Below, one piece after another: positions 15,577 through 24,049 of a DNA stretch of 64,000 nt (position 1 is its first letter; each line of letters starts with the position of its first letter). The stretch is from Pantoea cypripedii. Its GTDB lineage: Bacteria; Pseudomonadota; Gammaproteobacteria; Enterobacterales; Enterobacteriaceae. The DNA is taken from assembly GCF_011395035.1 (NCBI RefSeq), contig NZ_CP024768.1:4290893-4354892 (forward strand), read 5' to 3'. The translations under genes were made by a program, and so were the position numbers. The notes below the pieces were generated by a model. It saw nothing but the letters and a program-made list of their open reading frames with translations. It had not been told where the DNA came from and searched no databases.

Positions 15577-17985
15577 ATGTCGAATTCTTATGACTCCTCA
15601 AGTATCAAAGTTCTGAAAGGGCTTGATGCGGTACGCAAACGCCCTGGCATGTATATCGGCGATACGGATGACGGCACCGGTCTGCATCACATGGTATTCG
15701 AGGTCGTGGATAACGCCATTGACGAAGCGCTCGCCGGTTATTGTAGTGACATCGTGGTGACCATTCATGCCGATAACTCAGTATCGGTACAGGATGATGG
15801 TCGTGGTATCCCGACGGGCATTCACCCGGAAGAGGGCGTATCGGCGGCTGAAGTTATCATGACGGTACTGCACGCGGGCGGTAAGTTCGACGATAACTCC
15901 TATAAAGTTTCCGGTGGTCTGCACGGCGTAGGTGTTTCCGTGGTTAACGCCCTGTCGCAGAAACTGGAACTGACCATTCGTCGCGATGGCAAAGTGCACC
16001 AGCAAACCTACGTTCACGGCGTGCCGCAGGCACCGCTGGCCGTGGTCGGTGACACTGATGCGACCGGCACGCGCGTGCGTTTCTGGCCGAGCCATGAAAC
16101 CTTCACCAATGTGACGGAATTTGAGTACGAGATCCTGGCAAAACGCCTGCGTGAGCTGTCGTTCCTCAATTCTGGCGTGTCGATCCGCCTGGAAGACAAG
16201 CGCGATGACAAAAACGACCATTACCACTACGAAGGTGGTATCAAGGCGTTTGTTGAGTACCTCAACCGCAATAAAAACCCCATTCACCCGAACGTGTTCT
16301 ACTTCTCCACTGAGAAGGACGGCATTGGTGTGGAAGTGGCGTTGCAGTGGAATGATGGTTTCCAGGAAAATATCTACTGCTTCACCAACAACATTCCGCA
16401 GCGTGATGGCGGTACTCACCTTGCGGGCTTCCGTGCGGCGATGACGCGTACCCTGAATGCCTATATGGACAAAGAAGGTTACAGCAAAAAGGCCAAAGTC
16501 AGCGCCACCGGCGATGACGCGCGCGAAGGTTTGATCGCTGTGGTTTCGGTAAAAGTGCCGGATCCGAAATTCTCCTCGCAGACCAAAGACAAGCTGGTTT
16601 CTTCAGAAGTGAAATCGGCGGTTGAACAGCAGATGAACGAACTGCTGGCTGAGTATCTGCTGGAAAACCCGTCTGACGCGAAAATCGTCGTCGGTAAAAT
16701 TATTGATGCGGCGCGTGCGCGTGAAGCGGCACGTCGTGCCCGTGAAATGACCCGCCGTAAAGGCGCGCTGGATCTGGCTGGCCTGCCAGGCAAACTGGCG
16801 GATTGTCAGGAACGCGACCCGGCGCTGTCCGAAATCTACCTGGTGGAGGGTGACTCCGCAGGCGGTTCAGCCAAACAGGGCCGCAACCGTAAAAATCAGG
16901 CGATTCTGCCGCTGAAAGGTAAAATCCTTAACGTTGAGAAAGCGCGTTTCGACAAGATGCTTTCCTCGCAGGAAGTTGCCACACTGATTACCGCGCTGGG
17001 CTGCGGCATTGGCCGTGACGAATACAACCCGGATAAACTGCGTTATCACAGCATCATCATCATGACCGATGCGGACGTCGACGGCTCGCACATTCGTACC
17101 CTGCTGTTGACCTTCTTCTATCGTCAGATGCCGGAAATCGTGGAACGTGGTCATGTCTACATTGCTCAGCCGCCGCTGTATAAAGTGAAGAAAGGCAAGC
17201 AGGAGCAGTACATCAAAGACGATGAAGCGATGGATCAGTATCAAATCGCTATCGCTCTGGATGGCGCGACCCTGCACACCAACGCCAGCGCCCCGGCGCT
17301 GGGTGGCGAGCCGCTGGAAAATCTGGTGGCGAGCTTCAACAGCACGCAGCGCATGATCAAACGTATGGAGCGCCGCTATCCGCTCGCGCTGCTGCGTAGC
17401 CTGATTTACCACCCAACCCTGAGCGATCTCAGCGATGAAGCCGCGGTGAAAGGCTGGCTGGATGGGCTGGTGGCGTACCTGACCGAGCGCGAAGCGCACG
17501 GCAGCACCTACGTGTCGCAGGTGCGCGCTAACCGTGAACAGAACCTGTTCGAGCCGGTGCTGCGTGTCCGTACCCACGGTGTGGATACCGATTACCCGCT
17601 GGACAGCGAATTCATCGCTGGTCCGGAATACCGCAAAATCTGCGATCTTGGCGATAAACTGCGCGGGCTGATCGAGGAAGATGCCTTTATCGAACGTGGT
17701 GAGCGTCGTCAGCCGGTGACCAGTTTCGAACAGGCGATTGAATGGCTGGTGAAAGAGTCGCGTCGTGGTCTGTCGGTACAGCGTTACAAAGGTCTGGGCG
17801 AGATGAACCCGGAGCAGCTGTGGGAAACCACCATGGACCCGGACAGCCGCCGTATGCTGCGCGTCACTATCAAAGACGCCATCGCTGCCGACCAGCTGTT
17901 CACTACGCTGATGGGCGATGCGGTTGAACCGCGCCGCGCCTTCATCGAAGAGAACGCGTTGAAAGCGGCCAATATCGATATCTGA
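15577..17985 (+). CDS. gyrB: DNA gyrase subunit B
   Basis: GyrB is the ATPase subunit of gyrase, which introduces negative supercoils. The 802-residue protein shows the GHKL ATP-binding motifs VVDNAIDEALAG, DDGRGIP and GGLHGVGVSVVN. The TOPRIM motifs VEGDSAGGSAKQGRNR (with the nucleophile-partner glutamate) and TDADVDGSHI are intact, as is the C-terminal RYKGLGEMNPEQLWETTMDP. The ATG at 15577 agrees with the enterobacterial start MSNSYDSSSIKVLKGLDA. A strong terminator follows. Confidence 0.98.
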   Translation: MSNSYDSSSIKVLKGLDAVRKRPGMYIGDTDDGTGLHHMVFEVVDNAIDEALAGYCSDIVVTIHADNSVSVQDDGRGIPTGIHPEEGVSAAEVIMTVLHAGGKFDDNSYKVSGGLHGVGVSVVNALSQKLELTIRRDGKVHQQTYVHGVPQAPLAVVGDTDATGTRVRFWPSHETFTNVTEFEYEILAKRLRELSFLNSGVSIRLEDKRDDKNDHYHYEGGIKAFVEYLNRNKNPIHPNVFYFSTEKDGIGVEVALQWNDGFQENIYCFTNNIPQRDGGTHLAGFRAAMTRTLNAYMDKEGYSKKAKVSATGDDAREGLIAVVSVKVPDPKFSSQTKDKLVSSEVKSAVEQQMNELLAEYLLENPSDAKIVVGKIIDAARAREAARRAREMTRRKGALDLAGLPGKLADCQERDPALSEIYLVEGDSAGGSAKQGRNRKNQAILPLKGKILNVEKARFDKMLSSQEVATLITALGCGIGRDEYNPDKLRYHSIIIMTDADVDGSHIRTLLLTFFYRQMPEIVERGHVYIAQPPLYKVKKGKQEQYIKDDEAMDQYQIAIALDGATLHTNASAPALGGEPLENLVASFNSTQRMIKRMERRYPLALLRSLIYHPTLSDLSDEAAVKGWLDGLVAYLTEREAHGSTYVSQVRANREQNLFEPVLRVRTHGVDTDYPLDSEFIAGPEYRKICDLGDKLRGLIEEDAFIERGERRQPVTSFEQAIEWLVKESRRGLSVQRYKGLGEMNPEQLWETTMDPDSRRMLRVTIKDAIAADQLFTTLMGDAVEPRRAFIEENALKAANIDI

Positions 17986-17991
17986 TGTGCC

Positions 17992-18022
17992 AAAACCCTT
18001 CCCAGCCGGGAAGGGTTTTTTG
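17992..18022 (+). terminator. Terminator of gyrB
   Basis: AAAACCCTTCCC / GGGAAGGGTTTT (17992-18003 and 18008-18019) has a 4-nt loop and a T run, starting 6 bp after the gyrB stop. It is one of the strongest terminators in the window. Confidence 0.92.
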
Positions 18023-18183
18023 TTTCTGCCTCCGTTGTTACCCGCCTGACATTTCCCTTTTTGCTTAAAAAACATCTGCGTTAGCTTTTGTTTGCTTCCG
18101 TTTTTTCCCGTGCGCTGCGATCCGTGTCACTTACATCTGTGAGCTGCTCCCTTACGCTTTTGGCGAAGCGGAGGGGATGACGC

Positions 18184-19383
18184 ATGTTTCTGGAAGAACG
18201 ACGCAACCAAATACTTAAATGGCTGGATGAACACGATCGCGTCACGGTTAACGGACTGGCGAGCCAGCTGGGCGTGACGCGTGAAACCATTCGTACCGAT
18301 CTCGGCGCACTGGCGCGCGAGGGCCTGGTGCAGCGCTGCTATGGCGGAGCCATCGCGCTGCGTCGCAACTTACAGGAAAAGCTGATCAGCGAAAGCGGCG
18401 GCAATTTTGAAGTGTTGCTGGAACGGTTGCAGGCGCGGCAAACGGTCGCCAAAGCGTCAGAAAAGAGCGGCAAAGTATGCATTCTGGGCGCTTTCAACGT
18501 GGATATCGTGGCGAAAGTCGCGCGTTTCCCCCGGGGCGGCGAATCGCTGCTGGCACTTGGCAGCACCCTCGGTCCGGGGGGCAAAGGTGCCAACCAGGCG
18601 ATGGCAGCCAGCTGTGCCGGTACGCGAGTGCATTTTGTCGCGAAAGTTGGCACCGATCAGTTCAGCAAATTTGCCTTCGACCACCTTTCCGCCTCTGGTA
18701 TTCATTCGTTCCGTTTGTACCAGACGGACAGTGAGCCGACCGGTAGCGCCATCATTTACGTCTCGCAGGAGAATGGCGAGAACATGATCGCCATCTATTC
18801 CGGCGCGAACAAAACCTTCACCGACGACGAAATCGCCGAACTGACGCACGAGCTGTCGGATGCCAGCGTGCTGTTGCTGCAACTGGAAAACAACTTCGAG
18901 GCGACGCGCAGCGCTATCCGCCTCGCGCATACGCTGGGTGTGCGGGTGATTATGAATCCGGCACCGTTTTCCGCCGAGGTGCTGAGTTGTCTGGCGATGA
19001 TCGACGTGCTGACCCCCAACGAGACCGAAGCCTCGCTGCTGTCCGGCATTGAAATCGTCGATTTAGCCACTGCGCGCGCAGCGGCCCAGGCCATCGTCCA
19101 GCTCGGTGCACGGCGCGTCATCATTACCATGGGGTCACGCGGTGCGTTACTGCTTGATAACCAACAATTTCATCATATTCCCGCTTTTCCGGCGCTGAGC
19201 GTCGACACCACCGGCGCAGGCGATGCCTTTAATGGTGCACTGGCCGCGGCCCTGGCACAGGGGCAAAGCCTGTTGCAGGCCGCGACCTGGGCATCGGCCT
19301 TTGCCGCGCTGGCTGTGGAACGTGAAGGTGCCAGCAATATGCCGGATCGACAACAGGTTATGGCCCGACTTCATCAACGATAA
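18184..19383 (+). CDS. DeoR-type regulator fused to a PfkB/ribokinase-family kinase
   Basis: This 399-residue fusion has a DeoR winged-helix domain at residues 1-65 (RRNQILKWLDEHDRVTV, then LGVTRETIRTDLGAL and QRCYGGA). A complete ribokinase-type sugar kinase occupies about 97-395. The kinase has the substrate motif GPGGKGANQAMAA and the catalytic PfkB signature DTTGAGDAFNGAL. A protein that both senses and phosphorylates its sugar is implied. The ATG at 18184 has a GGAGGGG site. It heads an operon with a DapA-family lyase, a YhcH-family protein and an MFS carrier. The substrate is not known; a sugar or keto-deoxy acid is inferred. Confidence 0.88.
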   Translation: MFLEERRNQILKWLDEHDRVTVNGLASQLGVTRETIRTDLGALAREGLVQRCYGGAIALRRNLQEKLISESGGNFEVLLERLQARQTVAKASEKSGKVCILGAFNVDIVAKVARFPRGGESLLALGSTLGPGGKGANQAMAASCAGTRVHFVAKVGTDQFSKFAFDHLSASGIHSFRLYQTDSEPTGSAIIYVSQENGENMIAIYSGANKTFTDDEIAELTHELSDASVLLLQLENNFEATRSAIRLAHTLGVRVIMNPAPFSAEVLSCLAMIDVLTPNETEASLLSGIEIVDLATARAAAQAIVQLGARRVIITMGSRGALLLDNQQFHHIPAFPALSVDTTGAGDAFNGALAAALAQGQSLLQAATWASAFAALAVEREGASNMPDRQQVMARLHQR

Positions 19384-19419
19384 CAAATCACAGCGGTGGA
19401 ACCGCTGGCAGGAGAGAAC

Positions 19420-20343
19420 ATGAAAAAAATCGAAGGCATTGTGCCGGTTATGCTCACCCCGTTTACCGCCGACAACCAGGTTGATTATCCAGGACTGGAG
19501 CGACTGATTAACTGGTATCTGGCGGAAGGCGTCGATGCGCTGTTTGCCGTGTGTCAGTCAAGCGAGATGCAGTTCCTCAGCCTTGAGGAACGCGTGGCGC
19601 TGGCGAAGTTTGTGGTGGAGAAAGTGCAGGGCCGCGTGCCGGTCATTGCCTCTGGCCACATCAGCGACGATCTGGCTGAACAAACCACCGAGTTGCAGGC
19701 GATGGCGAACACCGGCATTGATGCGCTGGTGCTGGTGACCAACCACCTTGACCCGAAAAATGAAGGCAGCGCCACCTTCTACGCGCATCTCAATCATCTG
19801 CTCAACGCGCTGCCTGCCACCCTGCCGCTCGGCCTGTACGAGTGCCCGGCACCGTACCGTCGTCTGCTGAGCGATGAAGAGTTCAGCTTCTGCGCCAACA
19901 GCGGTCGTTTCGTGGTGCTGAAGGATGTGAGCTGCGATCTGCCGACCGTGACCCGCCGTGTACAACTGGCCGAAGGTACGCCTCTGGCGGTGATCAACGC
20001 CAACGCCGCCATCGCCTGGCCCGCCATACAGGCCGGTTCTAAAGGCTTCAGTGGCGTCTTCACCAACTTCCATCCTGGCCTGTATCACTGGCTTTACCAC
20101 CAGGGTGCGCAGCAGGCGGAAAAAGCTCACGAGCTGTCTTTGTTCCTGTCGCTTAGCGCGGTGACGGAAACCCTCGGCTATCCGAAAAACGCCAAAATCT
20201 ACCATCAGCGCCTCGGCACCTTCGCCAGTGAACATTGCCGCGTCAACAAAGACAACGTGCTGGAGAAATTCTGGGGTCTGGGCGTACTGCTCGACCAGAT
20301 CCGTGATGGCAGCCAGATTTGGCAGCAGCGTATCGAAAAGTAA
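19420..20343 (+). CDS. DapA/NanA-family lyase (dihydrodipicolinate synthase-like)
   Basis: This is a 307-residue class I aldolase/lyase of the DHDPS superfamily. The Schiff-base lysine is in FVVLKDVSCD (near residue 168) and the proton-relay tyrosine in GLYECPAPYRR. Housekeeping DapA is usually shorter (about 292) and unlinked, so this copy probably cleaves a 2-keto-3-deoxy acid or an N-acyl sugar acid. The pairing with a YhcH-family protein and a PfkB kinase resembles the nan sialic acid operon in composition, but nanE and nanK are missing. The ATG at 19420 has a GGAGAG site. Confidence 0.85.
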   Translation: MKKIEGIVPVMLTPFTADNQVDYPGLERLINWYLAEGVDALFAVCQSSEMQFLSLEERVALAKFVVEKVQGRVPVIASGHISDDLAEQTTELQAMANTGIDALVLVTNHLDPKNEGSATFYAHLNHLLNALPATLPLGLYECPAPYRRLLSDEEFSFCANSGRFVVLKDVSCDLPTVTRRVQLAEGTPLAVINANAAIAWPAIQAGSKGFSGVFTNFHPGLYHWLYHQGAQQAEKAHELSLFLSLSAVTETLGYPKNAKIYHQRLGTFASEHCRVNKDNVLEKFWGLGVLLDQIRDGSQIWQQRIEK

Positions 20344-20360
20344 CATCCACATTTATCGCG

Positions 20361-20384
20361 GCGCGATAAATCGCGCCGCAACGG
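20361..20384. repeat. REP-like palindrome
   Basis: GCGCGATAAATCGCGCCGC and ACGG form one unit of the REP family also seen at 2541-2615, with A in place of T at one position. It lies inside the operon, between the lyase and YhcH-family genes, and could modulate message stability. Confidence 0.8.
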
Positions 20385-20425
20385 CTGTACCTGAACCCAC
20401 TAATGATAACGACAGGGAAAACACC

Positions 20426-20920
20426 ATGATTATTTGTGATAGCCAGGACTGGGCGCGTGAGCGTCATGCCTTCCACCCCATCGTCGACCAGGCACTGCGC
20501 TGGATTGCCGATACCGATTTCAGCCAGCTTCCGACCGGCAAGTACGACCTGCTGCCAGATAACCAGATGTTCTGTCTGGTGCAGGAGATGGACACCGAAC
20601 CGGCAAGCGCCCGTCGCGCCGAGTCGCATTTTAACTATGTTGATATCCAGTACCTGCTGGCCGGGCGCGAGAATATTGGCGTGGCGCGCGCGCATCCCGA
20701 CCATGTGATCACCGAAGATCTGCGCGCGGAACGCGACGTGGTGTTTTATCAGGAGACGATTGATGAATCGATGATCACCCTGACGCCGGGCATGTTCGCG
20801 CTGTTTTTCCCGCACGATGTCCATCGTCCTTGCTGCGCCGCGCCTGAAGCGCAGCCGATCCGTAAAGCGGTGATCAAAATCAATCTCAGCCTGTTCAGCG
20901 CGCCGGAGGTTGCACAATGA
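20426..20920 (+). CDS. YhcH/YjgK/YiaL-family protein
   Basis: This 164-residue cupin-like protein belongs to the family of NanQ (YhcH), TabA (YjgK) and YiaL, which occurs in sugar-acid catabolic operons. NanQ has been linked to anomer handling of sialic acid. The signature ESHFNYVDIQYLLAGRENIG carries conserved His and Asp/Glu metal-ligand candidates, and the end has FFPHDVHRPCCA plus RKAVIKINLSLF. The ATG at 20426 has a GACAGGG site. It overlaps the next gene by 4 bp (ATGA), which implies translational coupling. Confidence 0.88.
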   Translation: MIICDSQDWARERHAFHPIVDQALRWIADTDFSQLPTGKYDLLPDNQMFCLVQEMDTEPASARRAESHFNYVDIQYLLAGRENIGVARAHPDHVITEDLRAERDVVFYQETIDESMITLTPGMFALFFPHDVHRPCCAAPEAQPIRKAVIKINLSLFSAPEVAQ

Positions 20921-22206
20921 AAACCTCGGTAAATACGTTGTCCGGCGCAACGACGGCAGCGCCGACGACGCTGGTGGGCAAACTGCGCTGGGGTATCATC
21001 ACCATCCTGCTGCTGGCGGCGGTGGTGAACTACCTCGACCGCGCTAACCTGAGTATCGCCAACACCACCATCGCGGCCGAGTTCGGTTTTTCGCAAACCG
21101 AGATGGGCCTGCTGTTATCCGCGTTTCTCTGGCCATACGCGCTGGCTAACCTGCCGGCAGGCTGGCTGGTGGATAAGTTTGGTCCGAAGAAAATGTTCTC
21201 CTGGGCGCTGGGGTTATGGTCCGGCTTTACCGTGCTGGCCGCCTTCGTGAATAGCTATAGCTTCTTCTATGGCCTGCGCATGATGCTGGGTATCTCTGAA
21301 TCCCCGTTCTTTACCTCTGGCATCAAAATCACCCATCGCTGGTTTGGTGAGAACGAACGTGGTTTGCCCACCGCGATCATCAATACCGGATCGCAGATCG
21401 CCAATGCCATCGCGCCGCCCATCCTGACGGTGCTGCTGCTGACCTTTGGCTGGCGCGGCATGTTTTTTGCCATCGGCCTGATGGGGATTCCTTTGCTGCT
21501 GGCGTGGTGGAAATTCTATCGTGACCCGGATGCGCGCGAAGATGCATTGCTGCATGCCGGTCAGCGCAGCGTTGCCGCCTCTGATGAGAAGGCCCAGGCG
21601 AGCTGGGGCACGCTGTTCCGCCACAGCACCACCTGGTTTATGGTGATCGGCAACTTCTCCATCATGTTCACCATCTGGGTGTATCTCACCTGGCTGCCGG
21701 GCTATCTGGAAAAATCCCTCGGCTTCAGCCTGAAGGCCACTGGCTGGATCGCCTCGATTCCTTTCCTGTGCGGCATTCTGGGTGTGCTGGTGGGCGGTAT
21801 GTTGTCGGATCGTCTGGTACGCAGCGGCGTTCGCGCCATCACCGCACGTAAAATCCCGGTGGTGACGGGTGCTGCGCTGGCCGCCTGCTTTGTGGCACCG
21901 ATTCCTTTTGTCGACAGTACGCCACTGGCGATTACCCTGCTGGCACTCGGTTATTTCTGTTCGCAGATGCCGCAGGGCGCGCTCTGGACGCTGGCGACAG
22001 ACATCGCACCAAAATCACAGGTGGCGTCTCTGGGGGCGATCCAGAACTTCGGTGGCTTCCTGGGTGCAGCGATGGCGCCGATTGTCACCGGCATCATCCT
22101 TGATACCACCGGCAAGTTCACCAATGTGTTCCTGCTGGGTGCGGCGCTGCTGATGATTGGCGCGCTGAGTTACGGCTTGTTTGTGCGTAAACCACTGGGG
22201 AACTGA
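20917..22206 (+). CDS. MFS transporter, anion:cation symporter type (sugar acid uptake)
   Basis: This 429-residue inner-membrane carrier has about twelve hydrophobic segments. VVNYLDRANLSIAN in TM1 and GWLVDKFGPKKMFSW in loop 2-3 are typical of the ACS family that imports hexonates, hexuronates and tartrate (DgoT, ExuT, GudP). It is the last gene of the operon led by the DeoR–PfkB fusion and is coupled to the YhcH-family gene. It probably imports the sugar acid that the lyase and kinase handle. Substrate identity is not resolvable from sequence. Confidence 0.87.
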   Translation: MKTSVNTLSGATTAAPTTLVGKLRWGIITILLLAAVVNYLDRANLSIANTTIAAEFGFSQTEMGLLLSAFLWPYALANLPAGWLVDKFGPKKMFSWALGLWSGFTVLAAFVNSYSFFYGLRMMLGISESPFFTSGIKITHRWFGENERGLPTAIINTGSQIANAIAPPILTVLLLTFGWRGMFFAIGLMGIPLLLAWWKFYRDPDAREDALLHAGQRSVAASDEKAQASWGTLFRHSTTWFMVIGNFSIMFTIWVYLTWLPGYLEKSLGFSLKATGWIASIPFLCGILGVLVGGMLSDRLVRSGVRAITARKIPVVTGAALAACFVAPIPFVDSTPLAITLLALGYFCSQMPQGALWTLATDIAPKSQVASLGAIQNFGGFLGAAMAPIVTGIILDTTGKFTNVFLLGAALLMIGALSYGLFVRKPLGN

Positions 22207-22295
22207 TACGCAAGGTGCCGTTTGTGTCGATAAACTGGTCAATGTGAGCTGAATCGCGCTAGCATGGATGTAAACCCTGAATTAACGAGGACGTT

Positions 22296-23105
22296 ATGGC
22301 GATAAAACTGATTGCGATCGATATGGACGGCACCCTGCTTAATCCGCACCACCTCATCACCCCGGCGGTAAAATCGGCGATTGGGCGTGCACGCGACAAA
22401 GGCGTCGCGGTGGTACTGGCGACGGGGCGCCCTTTTGTCGGTGTCGAGCGCTACCTGCTGGAGCTGGATTTGCGTCAGCCGGGTCAGTATTGCATCAGCA
22501 ATAATGGCGCCCTGGTGCAACGCGCCGATACCGGCGAGAGCGTGGCTGAGGTGACGCTAAGCTTTGATGATTTTCTCTATGTCGAACAGCTTTCGCGTGA
22601 ACTTGGCGTGCATTTCCACGCTTTCGACCATTCCTCGCTGTATACGCCGAACAAAGACATCAGTGAATACACCATCCATGAAGCCAGCCTGACCGGCATT
22701 CCGGTGCGCTATCGCGCCGTGGAAGAGATGGACCCGGCGACGCGCTTCCCGAAACTGATGATGATTGATAAACCCGCTCTGCTGGACAAAGCGATTGCCG
22801 CACTGCCAGCCCGCGCCCGCGACAGTTACACCATCCTGAAAAGTGCGCCTTACTACCTCGAAATCCTCGATCCTCGCGTCAACAAAGGCTATGGCGTCAA
22901 AATGCTGGCGGAAAAACTCGGTCTGCAACAGTCTGAAGTGATGGCAATTGGCGATCAGGAAAATGACCTGGCGATGATTGAATACGCCGGAACCGGCGTG
23001 GCGATGGGCAACGCAATTGATTCGGTGAAAAGCATCGCGCAGTTTGTCACCAAAACCAATATGGAAGATGGCGTTGCTTACGCGATCGAAGAGTTGGTGC
23101 TGTAA
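22296..23105 (+). CDS. yidA: HAD-family sugar-phosphatase YidA
   Basis: This is a 269-residue cytoplasmic Cof-type HAD phosphatase. E. coli YidA hydrolyses erythrose 4-phosphate, alpha-glucose 1-phosphate and similar sugar phosphates. The nucleophile motif is IDMDGTLLNP, motif II is VVLATGRPF, the cap region follows ISNNGALV, and motif IV is AIGDQENDLAMIEYAG. Length and position between gyrB and the dgo operon agree with E. coli. The ATG at 22296 has an ACGAGGA site. Confidence 0.95.
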   Translation: MAIKLIAIDMDGTLLNPHHLITPAVKSAIGRARDKGVAVVLATGRPFVGVERYLLELDLRQPGQYCISNNGALVQRADTGESVAEVTLSFDDFLYVEQLSRELGVHFHAFDHSSLYTPNKDISEYTIHEASLTGIPVRYRAVEEMDPATRFPKLMMIDKPALLDKAIAALPARARDSYTILKSAPYYLEILDPRVNKGYGVKMLAEKLGLQQSEVMAIGDQENDLAMIEYAGTGVAMGNAIDSVKSIAQFVTKTNMEDGVAYAIEELVL

Positions 23106-23151
23106 CCCTTCCTGTGTTTTAAAACCCACATAAAGCCTGCCATTTTGACCC

Positions 23152-23203
23152 GGTCGGCATGAATGCCGACCCTACAATCGTAGGGTGCGCATTCATGCGC
23201 ACC
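23152..23203. repeat. Twin-hairpin repeat after yidA
   Basis: Two adjacent 20-bp palindromes, GGTCGGCATGAATGCCGACC (23152-23171) and GGTGCGCATTCATGCGCACC (23184-23203), are joined by CCCTACAATCGTAGGG. The same architecture is found at 45635-45691. It sits between yidA and the dgo operator region and may also terminate yidA transcripts. Confidence 0.8.
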
Positions 23204-23243
23204 TGGATTTTTATTGCGTAAGCATTGTCTATTTTGTGATCCA

Positions 23244-23314
23244 GATTGTAGTACAAACTTAGTTAATGGTACTACAATCCGCATCAGAGGTTGAGACGGT
23301 GCAGATTGTAGTAC
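23244..23314. promoter_or_regulatory. Probable DgoR operators
   Basis: GATTGTAGTAC occurs at 23244-23254 and 23304-23314, and its exact complement GTACTACAATC at 23269-23279. The first two copies form a perfect inverted repeat with centres 25 bp apart. All lie within 110 bp upstream of dgoR. Autoregulation of dgo by the FadR-type repressor DgoR is established in E. coli; assignment of these sites is inference from position and symmetry. Confidence 0.75.
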
Positions 23315-23350
23315 TCTGAGGGTACACCGCCTTTCATTGAATGGAACATC

Positions 23351-24049
23351 ATGACGCAAGAACAATTAAGCAAAACCGAGCGCATCATCCTGACGCTGGG
23401 TGAAGAGATTGTGGCAGGGAAGTTTGCCCCAGGTGGCGCGTTGCCCGCCGAAGCTGAACTCTGCGAACGCTTTGCTACCTCGCGCAACATCATCCGCGAA
23501 GTGTTTCGTTCGCTGATGGCCAAACGCCTGGTGGAGATGAAGCGCTATCGTGGTGCGTTTGTCACCGCGCGTAACCAGTGGAATTACCTCGATAGCGATG
23601 TTCTGCAATGGGCGCTGGCGCACGATCAGGACCCGCGTCTGATTGCCGCGATGAACGAAGTCCGTGTGCTGGTGGAGCCGCAAATTGCGCGCTGGTCTGC
23701 CGAACGCGCCACCTCCAACGATTTAGCGGCGATTGAACAGGCATTTAACGACATGGTGGCGAATCACCTTGATCGGGATGCTTTTAACGAAGCGGACATT
23801 CGCTACCACGAGGCGGTACTGGCCTCGGTGCACAACCCGGTTTTACAGCAGCTCAATGTGGCGATCAGCCAGCTGCAAAAAGCGGTGTTCGCCAAAACCT
23901 ATATGCCGGATGAAGGCAACATGCCGCGCACCCTGGCCGAGCACAAAGCGCTGTTTGACGCGATTCGTCATCAGGATGCGAACGCTGCCGAGCGAGCCGC
24001 CAAAGCGATGATCGCCAGTTCAACGGCACGACTTAAGGAGTTTATGTGA
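23351..24049 (+). CDS. dgoR: D-galactonate operon repressor DgoR (GntR/FadR type)
   Basis: DgoR represses the dgo operon and is released by D-galactonate. The 232-residue protein has the N-terminal winged helix (LPAEAELCERFATSRNIIREVFRSL) and a FadR-type C-terminal ligand domain with the conserved ADIRYHEAVL and HNPVLQQL metal/ligand segments. It aligns along its whole length with E. coli DgoR. The ATG at 23351 follows a weak GGAA site. It overlaps dgoK by 4 bp. Confidence 0.95.
   Translation: MTQEQLSKTERIILTLGEEIVAGKFAPGGALPAEAELCERFATSRNIIREVFRSLMAKRLVEMKRYRGAFVTARNQWNYLDSDVLQWALAHDQDPRLIAAMNEVRVLVEPQIARWSAERATSNDLAAIEQAFNDMVANHLDRDAFNEADIRYHEAVLASVHNPVLQQLNVAISQLQKAVFAKTYMPDEGNMPRTLAEHKALFDAIRHQDANAAERAAKAMIASSTARLKEFM

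Noticed and set aside
16867..18075. A 402-codon antisense frame opposite gyrB
   Set aside because: It is a shadow of the GC-rich third-position bias of gyrB; no domain or ribosome site is seen.
19420..20920. Sialic acid (nan) operon
   Set aside because: A NanA-like lyase and YhcH-family protein are present, but NanE, NanK and NanR are missing and the kinase is a DeoR–PfkB fusion.
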